Origin: Veillonella agrestimuris
GTDB lineage: Bacteria; Bacillota; Negativicutes; Veillonellales; Veillonellaceae
Direction: 5' to 3'
DNA: 64,000 nt
Assembly (NCBI RefSeq): GCF_943193065.1
Contig: NZ_CALPCS010000001.1
Location: forward strand, 1-64,000
The notes beneath the pieces are model-generated. The model was not told the DNA's origin. It did not search any database and saw nothing but the letters and a program-made list of their open reading frames with translations. A program made the position numbers and the translations under genes. Below are positions 8,782 to 17,208 of the stretch, piece by piece. The first letter of the stretch is position 1, and each line of letters opens with the position of its first letter.

Positions 8782-8847
8782 AATTATGCATGACCACACT
8801 CTATTTACTTATGCATAGGGTCAATTTATTTTAATACATGCATAATT
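8782..8847. promoter_or_regulatory. Repeated TATGCAT boxes upstream of the recombinase gene
   Basis: AATTATGCATG (8782-8792) recurs inverted as CATGCATAATT (8837-8847). A third TATGCAT core lies between them in CTTATGCATAGG near 8809-8820. Three spaced copies of one palindromic core in the 270-base upstream region suggest an operator or recombinase/host-factor site. Function is inferred only from the arrangement. Confidence 0.4.
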
Positions 8848-8973
8848 GGAATAGTGAAAGTAGGCTTATTTATGCGATTTTTATGATATGCGTTTTATAT
8901 GATATAGTATTCAATTTACCTATTCTATACTAAAATCCCTGCTAGGTCCATTCACAAGAAAGGAGCTATTGCT

Positions 8974-9891
8974 ATGCGTCAATCTACTAAATTATTTTGT
9001 GACTATTATGAAAGCTGGATTCGACTCTATAAAGAAGGTGCTATTCGTGATGTTACTATGAATAAATATCGTTGCACATTGCATTGGTTGCGTAAACTTA
9101 TTCCTGATGTGAAACTAGCCGATATGACACGTTTAGTGTATCAACAATTACTCAATGACTATGCCTTACAACATGAACGGCAAACTACGATGGATTTCCA
9201 CCATCAACTAAAAGGTGCTATTTTAGATGCCGTTGACGAAGGATTAATTCCACGCGATCCTACACGCAAAGCAATTATTAAAGGAAAAGACTCTCGTCAA
9301 AAGAAACCTAAATATTTGAGTCAATACGAGTTGCATACTTTGTTAATTAATTTAGACCTATCCCCTACTATTTCTTGGGATTGGTTTATCTTTTTAATCG
9401 CTAAAACGGGAATGAGATTTTCTGAAGCTTTAGGCATTACACCTAATGACTTTGATTTCTCCAATCAAACACTCATTGTCAATAAAACATGGGATTACAA
9501 AACAGGGATAGGATTTAGCCCTACTAAAAACCGTTCCTCTGTGAGACGAATCGCTTTGGACTGGCAAACAATTATTAAATTTTCAGAACTCATCAAATCA
9601 CATCCGCCAGAGAAACCATTATTTGTGAAAGAAAAAGTATTTAACTCAACTGTTAATAATGTATTAAGCAGGCATTGTCGAAAACTTAATTTACCCATTA
9701 TCTCCATTCATGGATTACGCCATACGCACGCATCTATTTTGCTATTTGCAGGTGTATCTCTCGCTAGTGTTGCTAGACGCTTAGGTCATGCTAGTATGAC
9801 CACAACACAGAAAACATATATCCATATCATTCAAGAATTGGAAAATCGAGATATTGATATCGTTATGCGTGCATTATCTGGACTGGCTTAA
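8974..9891 (+). CDS. Tyrosine recombinase (phage-integrase family), probable hsdS shufflase
   Basis: A 305-residue site-specific recombinase. Residues 1-100 are the SAM-like core-binding domain; residues 110-305 are the catalytic domain. Catalytic residues visible are Arg in KTGMRFSEALG, His-x-x-Arg in HGLRHTHASIL, the second His in RRLGHASMTTT, and the nucleophilic Tyr in QKTYIHI. The N-terminal Arm-type DNA-binding domain of phage integrases is missing or minimal. The gene ends 38 bases before the first hsdS-type repeat and has no other prophage gene beside it. Recombinases placed this way in other type I loci invert hsdS segments. That role is inferred; an island integrase is the alternative. 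ATG follows AAAGGAG. Confidence 0.88.
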   Translation: MRQSTKLFCDYYESWIRLYKEGAIRDVTMNKYRCTLHWLRKLIPDVKLADMTRLVYQQLLNDYALQHERQTTMDFHHQLKGAILDAVDEGLIPRDPTRKAIIKGKDSRQKKPKYLSQYELHTLLINLDLSPTISWDWFIFLIAKTGMRFSEALGITPNDFDFSNQTLIVNKTWDYKTGIGFSPTKNRSSVRRIALDWQTIIKFSELIKSHPPEKPLFVKEKVFNSTVNNVLSRHCRKLNLPIISIHGLRHTHASILLFAGVSLASVARRLGHASMTTTQKTYIHIIQELENRDIDIVMRALSGLA

Positions 9892-9929
9892 AATAACCAA
9901 GGACTTAGCAGGATTAAAAATTTGAATCG

Positions 9930-9957
9930 CATTAACTTGGAAACAGTGTAAGTTGGG
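9930..9957 (+). repeat. Proximal hsdS repeat, inverted copy (start of silent cassette 1)
   Basis: It contains TGGAAACAGTGTAAGTTGGG and encodes TWKQCKLGE. A 28-base perfect inverted match lies at 10977-11004. An in-frame stop lies just upstream (9923-9925), so the cassette cannot be translated as it stands. Confidence 0.9.
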
Positions 9958-10465
9958 TGAATTAGGTTATACATATAATGGATTAAGCGGTAAATCAAAA
10001 GGTGACTTTGGTCATGGTGAGGCAAAATATATTACATATATTAATATATTTGAAAATCCATTAGCCCAAACAAACGGGGTTGAATCAATTGAAATTGACC
10101 AATCTCAAAATGAAGTTAAATATGGAGATGTATTTTTCACTACATCATCAGAAACTCCAGAAGAAGTTGGTATGAGTTCGGTTTGGCTTGGGAATGAGAA
10201 AGATATTTATCTTAATAGCTTTTGCTTTGGCTATAGATTAATAGAACCAATAAATTATATTTTCTTTGCATATTTATTGAGATCACCTAGTTTTAGATCA
10301 CAAATCATAATTTTAGCTCAAGGTATTTCTAGATATAATATATCTAAAAATAAAGTAATGGAACTGATTACTCATATCCCATCATTAGAAGAACAGAGTA
10401 AGCTTGAAGGGGCTTTTTTATTAATTGAAAAGCTTATTACCCTTCATCAGTGTAAGTGTTTTTGA
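9953..10465 (+). pseudogene. Silent hsdS half-cassette 1 (one target-recognition domain), plus strand
   Basis: 170 residues covering one complete target-recognition domain of HsdS. It runs from the proximal repeat (KLGELGYTYNG) to the distal repeat (LITLHQCKCF) and then stops. The coding frame continues upstream through TWKQCKLG to a TGA at 9923, with no ATG and no ribosome site, so it appears to be a donor cassette rather than an expressed gene. Typical features of the fold are visible: GDVFFTTSSETPEEVG in the recognition domain and SLEEQSKLEGAFLLIEKL as the half conserved helix. Orientation is opposite to hsdRSM. Its domain sequence differs from the two expressed domains and from silent cassette 2. 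Confidence 0.8.
10434..10456 (+). repeat. Distal hsdS repeat, inverted copy (end of silent cassette 1)
   Basis: TTATTACCCTTCATCAG plus GTAAG, encoding ITLHQ. It matches the inverted copy at 10490-10512 with one mismatch; the two are separated by 33 bases. Confidence 0.88.
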
Positions 10466-10489
10466 GTGATTTAATATAGTCTAATATTG

Positions 10490-10512
10490 CTTACGCTGAT
10501 GAAGGGTAATAA
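10490..10512 (-). repeat. Distal hsdS repeat of silent cassette 2
   Basis: Minus strand reads TTATTACCCTTCATCAGCG then TAAG. The same 21-base core occurs at 12728-12748 and 13358-13378 in the expressed hsdS. Confidence 0.88.
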
Positions 10513-10970
10513 AATCATCAAACTTTTCAAATAAATTGCCAATCTCCTTTTGTTCTTCTAAAGTTGGTAAGAATAGTGGCATCTTCTCCATTTGTTTTCC
10601 TGACACCTCTACAAATGTAGATCCTGCACCAGTAATTTCTCCATATCTTTTCAATTTAGGGGTAATAGAAAATAAAAAGTATGTATCTAAAAATATTTTA
10701 TTTGGTATTATCGATTGAAAACCTTGGTTAGTACACCCCTCAAACTTTAGTATAGCTGTGTTCCCAATCCCTGCCCTTGACGTAAATAGAATCGTTCCAA
10801 TTGGAAGTATTTTTGCTGAACTTTTTTCTAATCCAAGTTTTGTAATTTTTCGTACACTATGGAATTTATACCTATCTTCACCTATTTCAACAGGAGAATA
10901 CCAGTCAATCTCTCCATTCCAATATTTAGAATTAGACGTATCAGGTGTTCCTCCTCCTACTATTTTAGAT

Positions 10971-11004
10971 ACCTCCCCCAACTTACACTGTTTCCAAGTT
11001 AATG
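10971..11004 (-). repeat. Proximal hsdS repeat of silent cassette 2
   Basis: Its 10977-11004 part is a perfect 28-base inverted match to 9930-9957. Its 10971-10997 part is a perfect 27-base direct match to 13230-13256 and 13869-13895. Confidence 0.9.
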
Positions 11005-11011
11005 TTACATA

Positions 11012-11056
11012 AACCAAAAGGTAGAAATGTCATCCTGACATTTCTACCTTTTTTGC
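11012..11056. terminator. Intrinsic terminator after hsdM, bidirectional
   Basis: A perfect 16-bp stem, AAAGGTAGAAATGTCA (11017-11032) with TGACATTTCTACCTTT (11036-11051), begins just past the hsdM stop. The U tract is stronger on the plus strand, so it also shields hsdM from antisense transcription coming from the cassettes. Confidence 0.85.
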
Positions 11057-12658
11057 TTAAAATTTAACACCTAATAAAGCTAATTGTTCCGCAATTTCTT
11101 TTTCTAACTTCTCAATTTCTTCATTGTCTTGTTTAATCAAACGATTAATTTCTTCAAGATCAATTTCTTCTTCTTCCTCAAATGTGTCAACATATCTAGG
11201 GATATTAAGGTTATAATCATTTTCTTTAATTTCTTCGATAGTTGCTACGTGTGCATATTTTTCAACATCTTTACGATTACGGTAGGTTTCAATAATTTTA
11301 GAAATATTAGCTTCACTTAAATTATTTTGGTTCTTACCTTTTTCAAATTCATTACTTGCATCAATGAACAGTACATCTCTTGTAGTACGATTCTTTTTAA
11401 ATACAAGAATTGTCGTAGGAATACTAGTACCATAGAAAAGATTGGCTGGTAAACCAATAACCGCATCAAGATAATTTTTCTCTAATAAAGTCTGACGAAT
11501 TTTACCTTCTGCAGCGCCTCGGAATAATACACCATGAGGCAATACGATTGCCATTGTACCTTCATTATTTAGATGATACAAGCTATGTAAAATAAATGCA
11601 TAGTCTGCTTTAGATGCAGGCGCTAATTTACCATATTCAGAATACCGAGGGTCTTTTAATTTACTTTCATTGTTATCCCACTTCGCAGAATATGGTGGAT
11701 TAGCAACTACCGCATCAAAAGAACGAGGGCGATCAATGCCATCAGCATCAATACCATCAGGCCAATCTGCTCCTAGTGTGTCTGCATTACTTAAGGTCAT
11801 ATTATTATATGTAACACCATGCATCATAAGATTCATACGAGCCAAGTTATATGTAATTGTATTCAGCTCTTGCCCATGAAAGTGAATAGCGCCTTGACGA
11901 TTCCCATTAGGCACTTCATTGCGAACCGTCAATAGAAGAGAGCCAGAACCCATTGTAGGGTCATATACAGTGAAAGTACTACCATCATCCTTAATATTTT
12001 GCGTTACTAATTTAGCCAAAATAATACTTACTTCATGGGGTGTATAAAACTCTCCACCTTTTTTCCCTGCATTAGCAGCAAATTTACCAATTAAGTATTC
12101 GTAAATTTCACCTAAAATATCTTTGCCACTTTCATCTTTAAATTCAATCTCATCAATTTTCGTAACAACAGCATTAAGTGTTTTCGTTCTACCTGTAATA
12201 GAAGATCCCAATCCAGAATCACCTAAATTAACACTATTAAAAACACCTCTAAAATCTGCCTCTGCTTCTTTATTAATCGAAGCATTAGCATTGAAATTCT
12301 CAAATAAGCGTTGATAATCACTCGGTACAACTGTACCATTATTGATATTCTCTGTTAAGGTAGCCCATGTATCTTCTGGATTAATAGCATATCCTAATGT
12401 GCCTGCAATATCCAATAAACACTCTTCCAAGCCATTTTCTTCTACCGCCTGTTTATAGAATTCATTAACCGTTAATCCATCATTCTCATCATATCCCCAA
12501 TTATCAATGATGTATGACTCTTGATGAATAGAAAGATACTTATAGAATAAGAAGGATAAAATATAATCTTTAAAAGAACTAGCATCCATAGTTCCTCGTA
12601 AATCATTAGCAATAGCCCATAATTGACTAGACACATTTTGTGCTTTCGATTCTGCCAT
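11057..12658 (-). CDS. hsdM: Type I restriction-modification methyltransferase subunit HsdM
   Basis: A 533-residue N6-adenine methyltransferase subunit. Residues 10-150 form the HsdM N-terminal helical domain. The S-adenosylmethionine motif I is DPTMGSGSLLLTV (near residue 240) and the catalytic motif IV is NPPY (in VANPPYSAKWD near residue 320). The C-terminal end is a charged coiled coil (EEEEIDLEEINRLIKQDNEE), which normally docks on HsdS. Two HsdM bind one HsdS to make the methylase. It starts 15 bases after hsdS ends, with AAAGGAG before ATG. hsdM lies between hsdS and the silent cassettes, so inversion across the cassettes would also flip it. Confidence 0.95.
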   Translation of the reverse strand: MAESKAQNVSSQLWAIANDLRGTMDASSFKDYILSFLFYKYLSIHQESYIIDNWGYDENDGLTVNEFYKQAVEENGLEECLLDIAGTLGYAINPEDTWATLTENINNGTVVPSDYQRLFENFNANASINKEAEADFRGVFNSVNLGDSGLGSSITGRTKTLNAVVTKIDEIEFKDESGKDILGEIYEYLIGKFAANAGKKGGEFYTPHEVSIILAKLVTQNIKDDGSTFTVYDPTMGSGSLLLTVRNEVPNGNRQGAIHFHGQELNTITYNLARMNLMMHGVTYNNMTLSNADTLGADWPDGIDADGIDRPRSFDAVVANPPYSAKWDNNESKLKDPRYSEYGKLAPASKADYAFILHSLYHLNNEGTMAIVLPHGVLFRGAAEGKIRQTLLEKNYLDAVIGLPANLFYGTSIPTTILVFKKNRTTRDVLFIDASNEFEKGKNQNNLSEANISKIIETYRNRKDVEKYAHVATIEEIKENDYNLNIPRYVDTFEEEEEIDLEEINRLIKQDNEEIEKLEKEIAEQLALLGVKF

Positions 12659-12673
12659 TTTCTTCTCCTTTAT

Positions 12674-13951
12674 TTATACAAACATCTGCTGCAATAATGC
12701 TTTTTTCTGTAACTGTAAATGTTCCAACTTACGCTGATGAAGGGTAATCAAATTATCACAGATAACAAACATATTTCCTATAGTCTTCTGTTCCATTTTA
12801 TTTGACGGTAATATGATTGGTGTCAGTTTACCATTTTCGATTGTATAAGTTCCCACGGTGCCAGTGCCAGATGATTTTCTAATAAAATTCTGTACTGTTT
12901 GAGAGTGAAATAAATAATAAAAAAAGTTTCCATTAATTATATTTTTATTTTTGAACCAAATAATATTACCATCTTTAAAATATAAAGGATCATCAGTTTT
13001 TATAAGCTTTGGAATTCCAATTGTACCGACTCCAGTAACAAGTAAATCCCCATTTTCCACTTTACCAGAAAATTCAGTATGTTTTTCATATAACTCTTTA
13101 TCTATATATAGATAATCATTTAATTCTTCATTTTTATATTCTGCAACAATATCTCGTGCCCTTAAAAATCTAATTCCTATATTTTTCCAATCAGATTGAT
13201 GAACTCTCTTTACTGAAGTAACTTCCATTACCTCCCCCAACTTACACTGTTTCCAATCGTCAGTGAAGCCTGGAAAACGTAGTTCTGGTGTAGTCTCTCC
13301 ATTTTTAGGAAAAAGTTTCTGAAGTAGTCCTTTTTTTAGATTTTTAAGGTTTTCTAACTTACGCTGATGAAGGGTAATATAGTTATCTAATTTAGAAAGA
13401 AAAGCACTTATATTTTTTTGCTCCTCTATATCTGGCATATTTAAAATATATTTTTTAAAATCTACCGTAGTAAAACTTGATTGATTAACAGCTGGTTTGG
13501 TAATCATTTTTATGAAATGTTTATATCTTAATGTCATCATAATATAATAAACAAATTTACTATCAATATTATTTTTAGTACGACATCTTAATATATTAGT
13601 AGTAAAAATGGTCTCTCGTTTTGGTGGATTTTCTACATATGCAGCGGTACCCATTTTAGATTCACTATTAATGAAATTGACTAATATATCATATTGATTT
13701 AAATGATATAATTCAGTCTTAGCACCTTGAGGATCTTTTTTATACCAGTATTTTAAATTATCATTTAAATTTAATCTTCCATCCTCTATATTATTAGCAC
13801 GTACAACTGGCAATCCAATATCCTGTTGTGATAATTCTCTTGATAATCCACTTTTAACGTCTAATAATACCTCCCCCAACTTACACTGTTTCCAATCTTC
13901 AGTGAATCCAGGGAACCTTAATTTAGGTACTTTTCGTTTCTCTTCGCTCAT
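12674..13951 (-). CDS. hsdS: Type I restriction-modification specificity subunit HsdS, two recognition domains
   Basis: A 425-residue full-length HsdS with two target-recognition domains (about residues 28-190 and 240-400) and two conserved helical regions (about 190-235 and 400-425). Each half begins with the same block, ELRFPGFTDDWKQCKLGEV or its near copy, and ends with YITLHQRKLE or LITLHQRKLE. These blocks are the DNA repeats at 13869, 13358, 13230 and 12728. The protein chooses the bipartite DNA site for the HsdM and HsdR subunits. ATG follows AGGAGG; the gap to hsdR is 28 bases. Because the same repeats flank two silent cassettes at 9.9-11.0 kb, the DNA specificity is probably changeable. 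Confidence 0.95.
   Translation of the reverse strand: MSEEKRKVPKLRFPGFTEDWKQCKLGEVLLDVKSGLSRELSQQDIGLPVVRANNIEDGRLNLNDNLKYWYKKDPQGAKTELYHLNQYDILVNFINSESKMGTAAYVENPPKRETIFTTNILRCRTKNNIDSKFVYYIMMTLRYKHFIKMITKPAVNQSSFTTVDFKKYILNMPDIEEQKNISAFLSKLDNYITLHQRKLENLKNLKKGLLQKLFPKNGETTPELRFPGFTDDWKQCKLGEVMEVTSVKRVHQSDWKNIGIRFLRARDIVAEYKNEELNDYLYIDKELYEKHTEFSGKVENGDLLVTGVGTIGIPKLIKTDDPLYFKDGNIIWFKNKNIINGNFFYYLFHSQTVQNFIRKSSGTGTVGTYTIENGKLTPIILPSNKMEQKTIGNMFVICDNLITLHQRKLEHLQLQKKALLQQMFV
12728..12748 (-). repeat. Distal hsdS repeat, second recognition domain
   Basis: Minus strand ATTACCCTTCATCAGCGTAA plus G, encoding ITLHQRK at the C-terminal end of hsdS. Identical to 13358-13378 and to the core of 10490-10512. 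Confidence 0.9.
13230..13256 (-). repeat. Proximal hsdS repeat, second recognition domain
   Basis: A 27-base perfect match to 13869-13895 and 10971-10997. It encodes WKQCKLGEV in the middle of hsdS. Confidence 0.92.
13358..13378 (-). repeat. Distal hsdS repeat, first recognition domain
   Basis: The same 21 bases as 12728-12748. It encodes ITLHQRK at the end of the first half of hsdS. Confidence 0.9.
13869..13895 (-). repeat. Proximal hsdS repeat, first recognition domain
   Basis: A 27-base perfect match to 13230-13256 and 10971-10997, located about 55 bases into the hsdS coding sequence. The start codon and ribosome site lie outside the repeat, so any cassette moved here would be expressed. 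Confidence 0.92.
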
Positions 13952-13979
13952 TGCAACCTCCTTTTATATAGATAACAAC

Positions 13980-16900
13980 CTACTTCTCACTAATATAAGT
14001 ATCAGCAAAGTCATATAATGCCAAAACCAATTCATTACCATATTTGATTTTATTAAGTGCTACTACATCTTTATTTTGTGCTTTTGCTTGATACTCACTT
14101 CGTGCATCTTTCTTAAGCTGACTAATACGACCTGTATCATCGAGGTCTTGTTTGCCATATGTATGACGCTCAAATAACTCAAGAAGTTCTTCATTACTAA
14201 TGACATCAATAATCCCCCATTGTAGACGGAAGTCAAAAATTTGATCTTTCACAATCATCGTATTAGCTGCGTCGATAATGGTCTTACTAGATTTCAATTT
14301 TACAGGATAAGCTATGTCTTCTCCTGCCGCTGGGAATTCCCCTGTATAAATTGCATCTGCGGCTTTATTAATATGTTTAGCATATTGTCTATCGTCTAAC
14401 GAAAGAGCAAAATCACTAATCTTTTTGCGCACTGCTTCTGCTTCTTCCATTCGTTTCTCATGAACAGCATTCATCAATGCTTCAATAAGTTCAGTTAAAT
14501 AATCGTAATTAACACTAACATCTTTTACATGGGACATTCGTAATTCAATTTGAAATACCGGAACATCACGTCTTTTCGCCATTCGTTCTATTAATTCATT
14601 TTTAATAGATGTGTTAAGTCGTTGCTCTTCTTCTACAGTCATACCTAATCTTAGAATGAGAGCCTCTGGATGGTCATAATCAAAACCAATATCTTCTCCA
14701 TTTACTTTCTCTGGGTCGTATTGTTTTAACTTAGATATGCCCATACTATATTTACGCATGAGAGAAAAGAGCTCTTCTTGTTGAGCTTCACTATTTGGTA
14801 CGCTAACGAATTCTTCTGTCAAATCTGCTATTTGAGTTACGATATGTTGTACTTCTTCAAACTGTTTCACAAAACTTTTAGCTAATATACCATCTTTTTC
14901 TAACTCAGATTTTGAATCCACAAGTATTTCCTGCACATTAGCAGATGCTTTATTAGCATAGATACTCAATGCATAATTCATAAGTCGCTCGTTATGTACA
15001 GGCCATCTGTAATTAACGATACGCCCCCATGGTTTGCCTTGATTATCTGCAATTCGATTAGTCCTAGAATATGCTTGAATCAACAACGCATTCTTTAATG
15101 TTCTATCTACATATAATGTATTTAATTGAGGTGCATCGAATCCTGTCAACAGTTGATCAATAACAATGAGTAAGTCTAAGTACTGACCATCTTGAGCACT
15201 ACGATTAATACGAGATGTTAAGTCCTGCGTATATCCAGACACATCATCGAGGCCAAAGCTAGTTCCAAACATAGCATTATAATGTTGCATAGCCCGAAAT
15301 AAACCATTATTATTCATTCTTTGACCATCACTATTATCTGTCATCATGCTGAAACTGATGCCTACCTTAAGAGTTGGTAATCCATTTTTGGCTCGTTCTT
15401 GGTTAACTCGTTCAAATTCATCAAAATACATCATTGCCATTGGTGTACTTGCTTTATTGCCGCCTACGCGAGTCGTTAGCATCGCATTATAGGCACCATT
15501 ATTAGATCGATTGCGCCAGTTTTTGAAAATATCTTCTACAACTAATCGCACATGGTCTGGATTTTCATCATAAAAACTAGGCGCCACTTCATCATCCATA
15601 TCATCAGGTGTTAAGTTATCTATTTTATGTTTAATCTTCTCATCTGACCAATCAGGATATTTACTTCTATAAAAGGCTGGTAAGTAATCTTCTTTCATCG
15701 CCCTCTCGTCAATAGTCGTTTCAAAATCTACTTTAAAACCTAATACATTACGATCAGCAATAGCCTCGCGAATCGTGTAGCAGTGAAGCAAATCACCAAA
15801 TACGTCATGTGTTTTAGTACCTTTTGAACCTACTGTTTCTTCAAATTGTGGCGTTCCCGTATAGCCTACCCATGCAGCACCTTTAAATATTTCTTGTAAA
15901 TCTGCAAAACTTTCACCACCGGTAGAACGATGTGCTTCGTCAACAATGAAAATAATACGTTTATTAGGCACCACAAAGTCTTTACGTTTGACTAAAGTAT
16001 TTAACTTTTGTACAGAAGTAACAATAATGCCATACCCTTTTTCATTAAGCCTCCGTTTTAAGGCTGTCGTATTTTCTGTACCACTAACCGAATCAAATTG
16101 TTTTCCATCAACATCGATGGTACCTTCTGGATCATATGCTTTATAGGCTTCTTCTGTTTGTTTAGTTAATGCAACGCGGTCTACAACGAATACAACTTTG
16201 TCGACATTTGGCATACGACTAGCAAGCCATGCCGTTTTAAAACTGGTAATCGTTTTCCCTGACCCTGTTGTGTGCCAAATATAGCCTACTTTATTAACGG
16301 CTAAATCAAAGTCTACCTGCTTAAGCTTATTTAGTACAGCTTGTGTCGCATATACCTGATATGGCCGCATAACTTTAAGCATTTGTTTGTTTTTACTACC
16401 GTCTAAAATAGTAAATTGTGTCGACATTTGATGTGCCATAGGAATGCTGAGGAACATATCCGCAAAAGTAGCCCAATGTCGTATTATTTTATTGTCTGAA
16501 GGATTTTGCCATTCAAAGGCAAAATCCTTATTAAAGGCATCTACAGTTGTATTAGCCATATATTTAATACGTGATGGCGTCATAGCAACTAAGATTTGTA
16601 CTGTTGAAAATATATCGGAGTACTGATTTTCTTCGATATATTGATGCATTTGGTTTAATGCTTCATCAACTGGATGAGCATCTGTTTTCTCTTCAATTTG
16701 AATAACTGGCAATCCATTAATCAATAATGTCGTATCAAATCGTCTATCTTGCCGTCCAGCAATTTTAGCAGGACGATGGATTTGACTTACCACTTGATAT
16801 ACAGTGTTGCCTGCACCAATTTGTTTTTGATCAAATACAGTTAAAAACACATGTTTCCCATTATCTAAATCTACTTCTACTTGAGATACACCATTTAGAC

Positions 16901-17207
16901 CATATAGAAATTGACCCGCTTGGTATGGAGTATAAAGCTCATTGATAACCTTTTGTACTTGATTAAATTCCGTGTCGCTTAATGGCTTTTCTAATATATG
17001 TTGATTCAATTGATACAGAATGTTACGGAAATTCTCCCATAACGCTTCTGTCGTTTTAATATGAGGCTCGTATTTCCAGAGCTTGCTTTTATATACATTT
17101 AAAACTCCATATGCACTACCCTCTCGAACTGTATTTGATTCGCTAGATATAACACCCGATGAAAGCTGCTCAATCAGCTTACTTTCAAATTCCAACTCAG
17201 TCATCAT
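13980..17207 (-). CDS. hsdR: Type I restriction endonuclease subunit HsdR
   Basis: A 1075-residue motor and nuclease subunit. Residues 1-220 carry the HSDR_N PD-(D/E)XK nuclease (RRFDTTLLINGLPVIQIEEK, with the Asp and the Glu-x-Lys). The helicase part has Walker A TTGSGKT near residue 313, the DEAH box VDEAHRS near 423 and motif III GYTGTP near 448; the second RecA-like lobe includes LLTGFDAP and YSRTNR. The C-terminal part is helical and binds the methylase core. Translation is probably coupled to the preceding HsdS-like gene: its stop TGA is one base before this ATG and carries the GGAGG. No frameshift is seen, so restriction should be active. Confidence 0.95.
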   Translation of the reverse strand: MMTELEFESKLIEQLSSGVISSESNTVREGSAYGVLNVYKSKLWKYEPHIKTTEALWENFRNILYQLNQHILEKPLSDTEFNQVQKVINELYTPYQAGQFLYGLNGVSQVEVDLDNGKHVFLTVFDQKQIGAGNTVYQVVSQIHRPAKIAGRQDRRFDTTLLINGLPVIQIEEKTDAHPVDEALNQMHQYIEENQYSDIFSTVQILVAMTPSRIKYMANTTVDAFNKDFAFEWQNPSDNKIIRHWATFADMFLSIPMAHQMSTQFTILDGSKNKQMLKVMRPYQVYATQAVLNKLKQVDFDLAVNKVGYIWHTTGSGKTITSFKTAWLASRMPNVDKVVFVVDRVALTKQTEEAYKAYDPEGTIDVDGKQFDSVSGTENTTALKRRLNEKGYGIIVTSVQKLNTLVKRKDFVVPNKRIIFIVDEAHRSTGGESFADLQEIFKGAAWVGYTGTPQFEETVGSKGTKTHDVFGDLLHCYTIREAIADRNVLGFKVDFETTIDERAMKEDYLPAFYRSKYPDWSDEKIKHKIDNLTPDDMDDEVAPSFYDENPDHVRLVVEDIFKNWRNRSNNGAYNAMLTTRVGGNKASTPMAMMYFDEFERVNQERAKNGLPTLKVGISFSMMTDNSDGQRMNNNGLFRAMQHYNAMFGTSFGLDDVSGYTQDLTSRINRSAQDGQYLDLLIVIDQLLTGFDAPQLNTLYVDRTLKNALLIQAYSRTNRIADNQGKPWGRIVNYRWPVHNERLMNYALSIYANKASANVQEILVDSKSELEKDGILAKSFVKQFEEVQHIVTQIADLTEEFVSVPNSEAQQEELFSLMRKYSMGISKLKQYDPEKVNGEDIGFDYDHPEALILRLGMTVEEEQRLNTSIKNELIERMAKRRDVPVFQIELRMSHVKDVSVNYDYLTELIEALMNAVHEKRMEEAEAVRKKISDFALSLDDRQYAKHINKAADAIYTGEFPAAGEDIAYPVKLKSSKTIIDAANTMIVKDQIFDFRLQWGIIDVISNEELLELFERHTYGKQDLDDTGRISQLKKDARSEYQAKAQNKDVVALNKIKYGNELVLALYDFADTYISEK

Positions 17208-17208
17208 C

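Larger units (their letters stand above)
10481..11017 (-). pseudogene. Silent hsdS half-cassette 2 (one target-recognition domain), minus strand
   Basis: About 178 codons, from the proximal repeat (LTWKQCKLGEVSKIVGG) through one recognition domain to the distal repeat (FITLHQRKQY). The only in-frame start is a TTG at 11017 inside the hsdM terminator, with no Shine-Dalgarno; the nearby ATG is in another frame. It is therefore probably silent, although read-through from hsdM followed by weak initiation cannot be excluded. The recognition domain shows normal HsdS elements such as the DWYSPVEIGEDRYKFHSVR stretch and FTSRAGIGNTA. It has the same orientation as hsdS and lies tail to tail with silent cassette 1. 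Confidence 0.8.

Noticed and set aside
8974-9891. Evidence for a prophage at the integrase gene
   Set aside because: No phage structural, lysis or replication genes and no clear attachment-site duplication are visible. The recombinase stands with hsdS cassettes only.
9953-10465. A stand-alone 170-residue gene with TTG start
   Set aside because: The frame is open upstream into the shared hsdS repeat and then a stop; there is no start signal. It is a cassette, not a gene.
11015-11017. TTG at 11017 as a true start for an expressed second hsdS
   Set aside because: It lies in the hsdM terminator stem with no Shine-Dalgarno; the nearby ATG is out of frame. The cassette is more simply read as silent.
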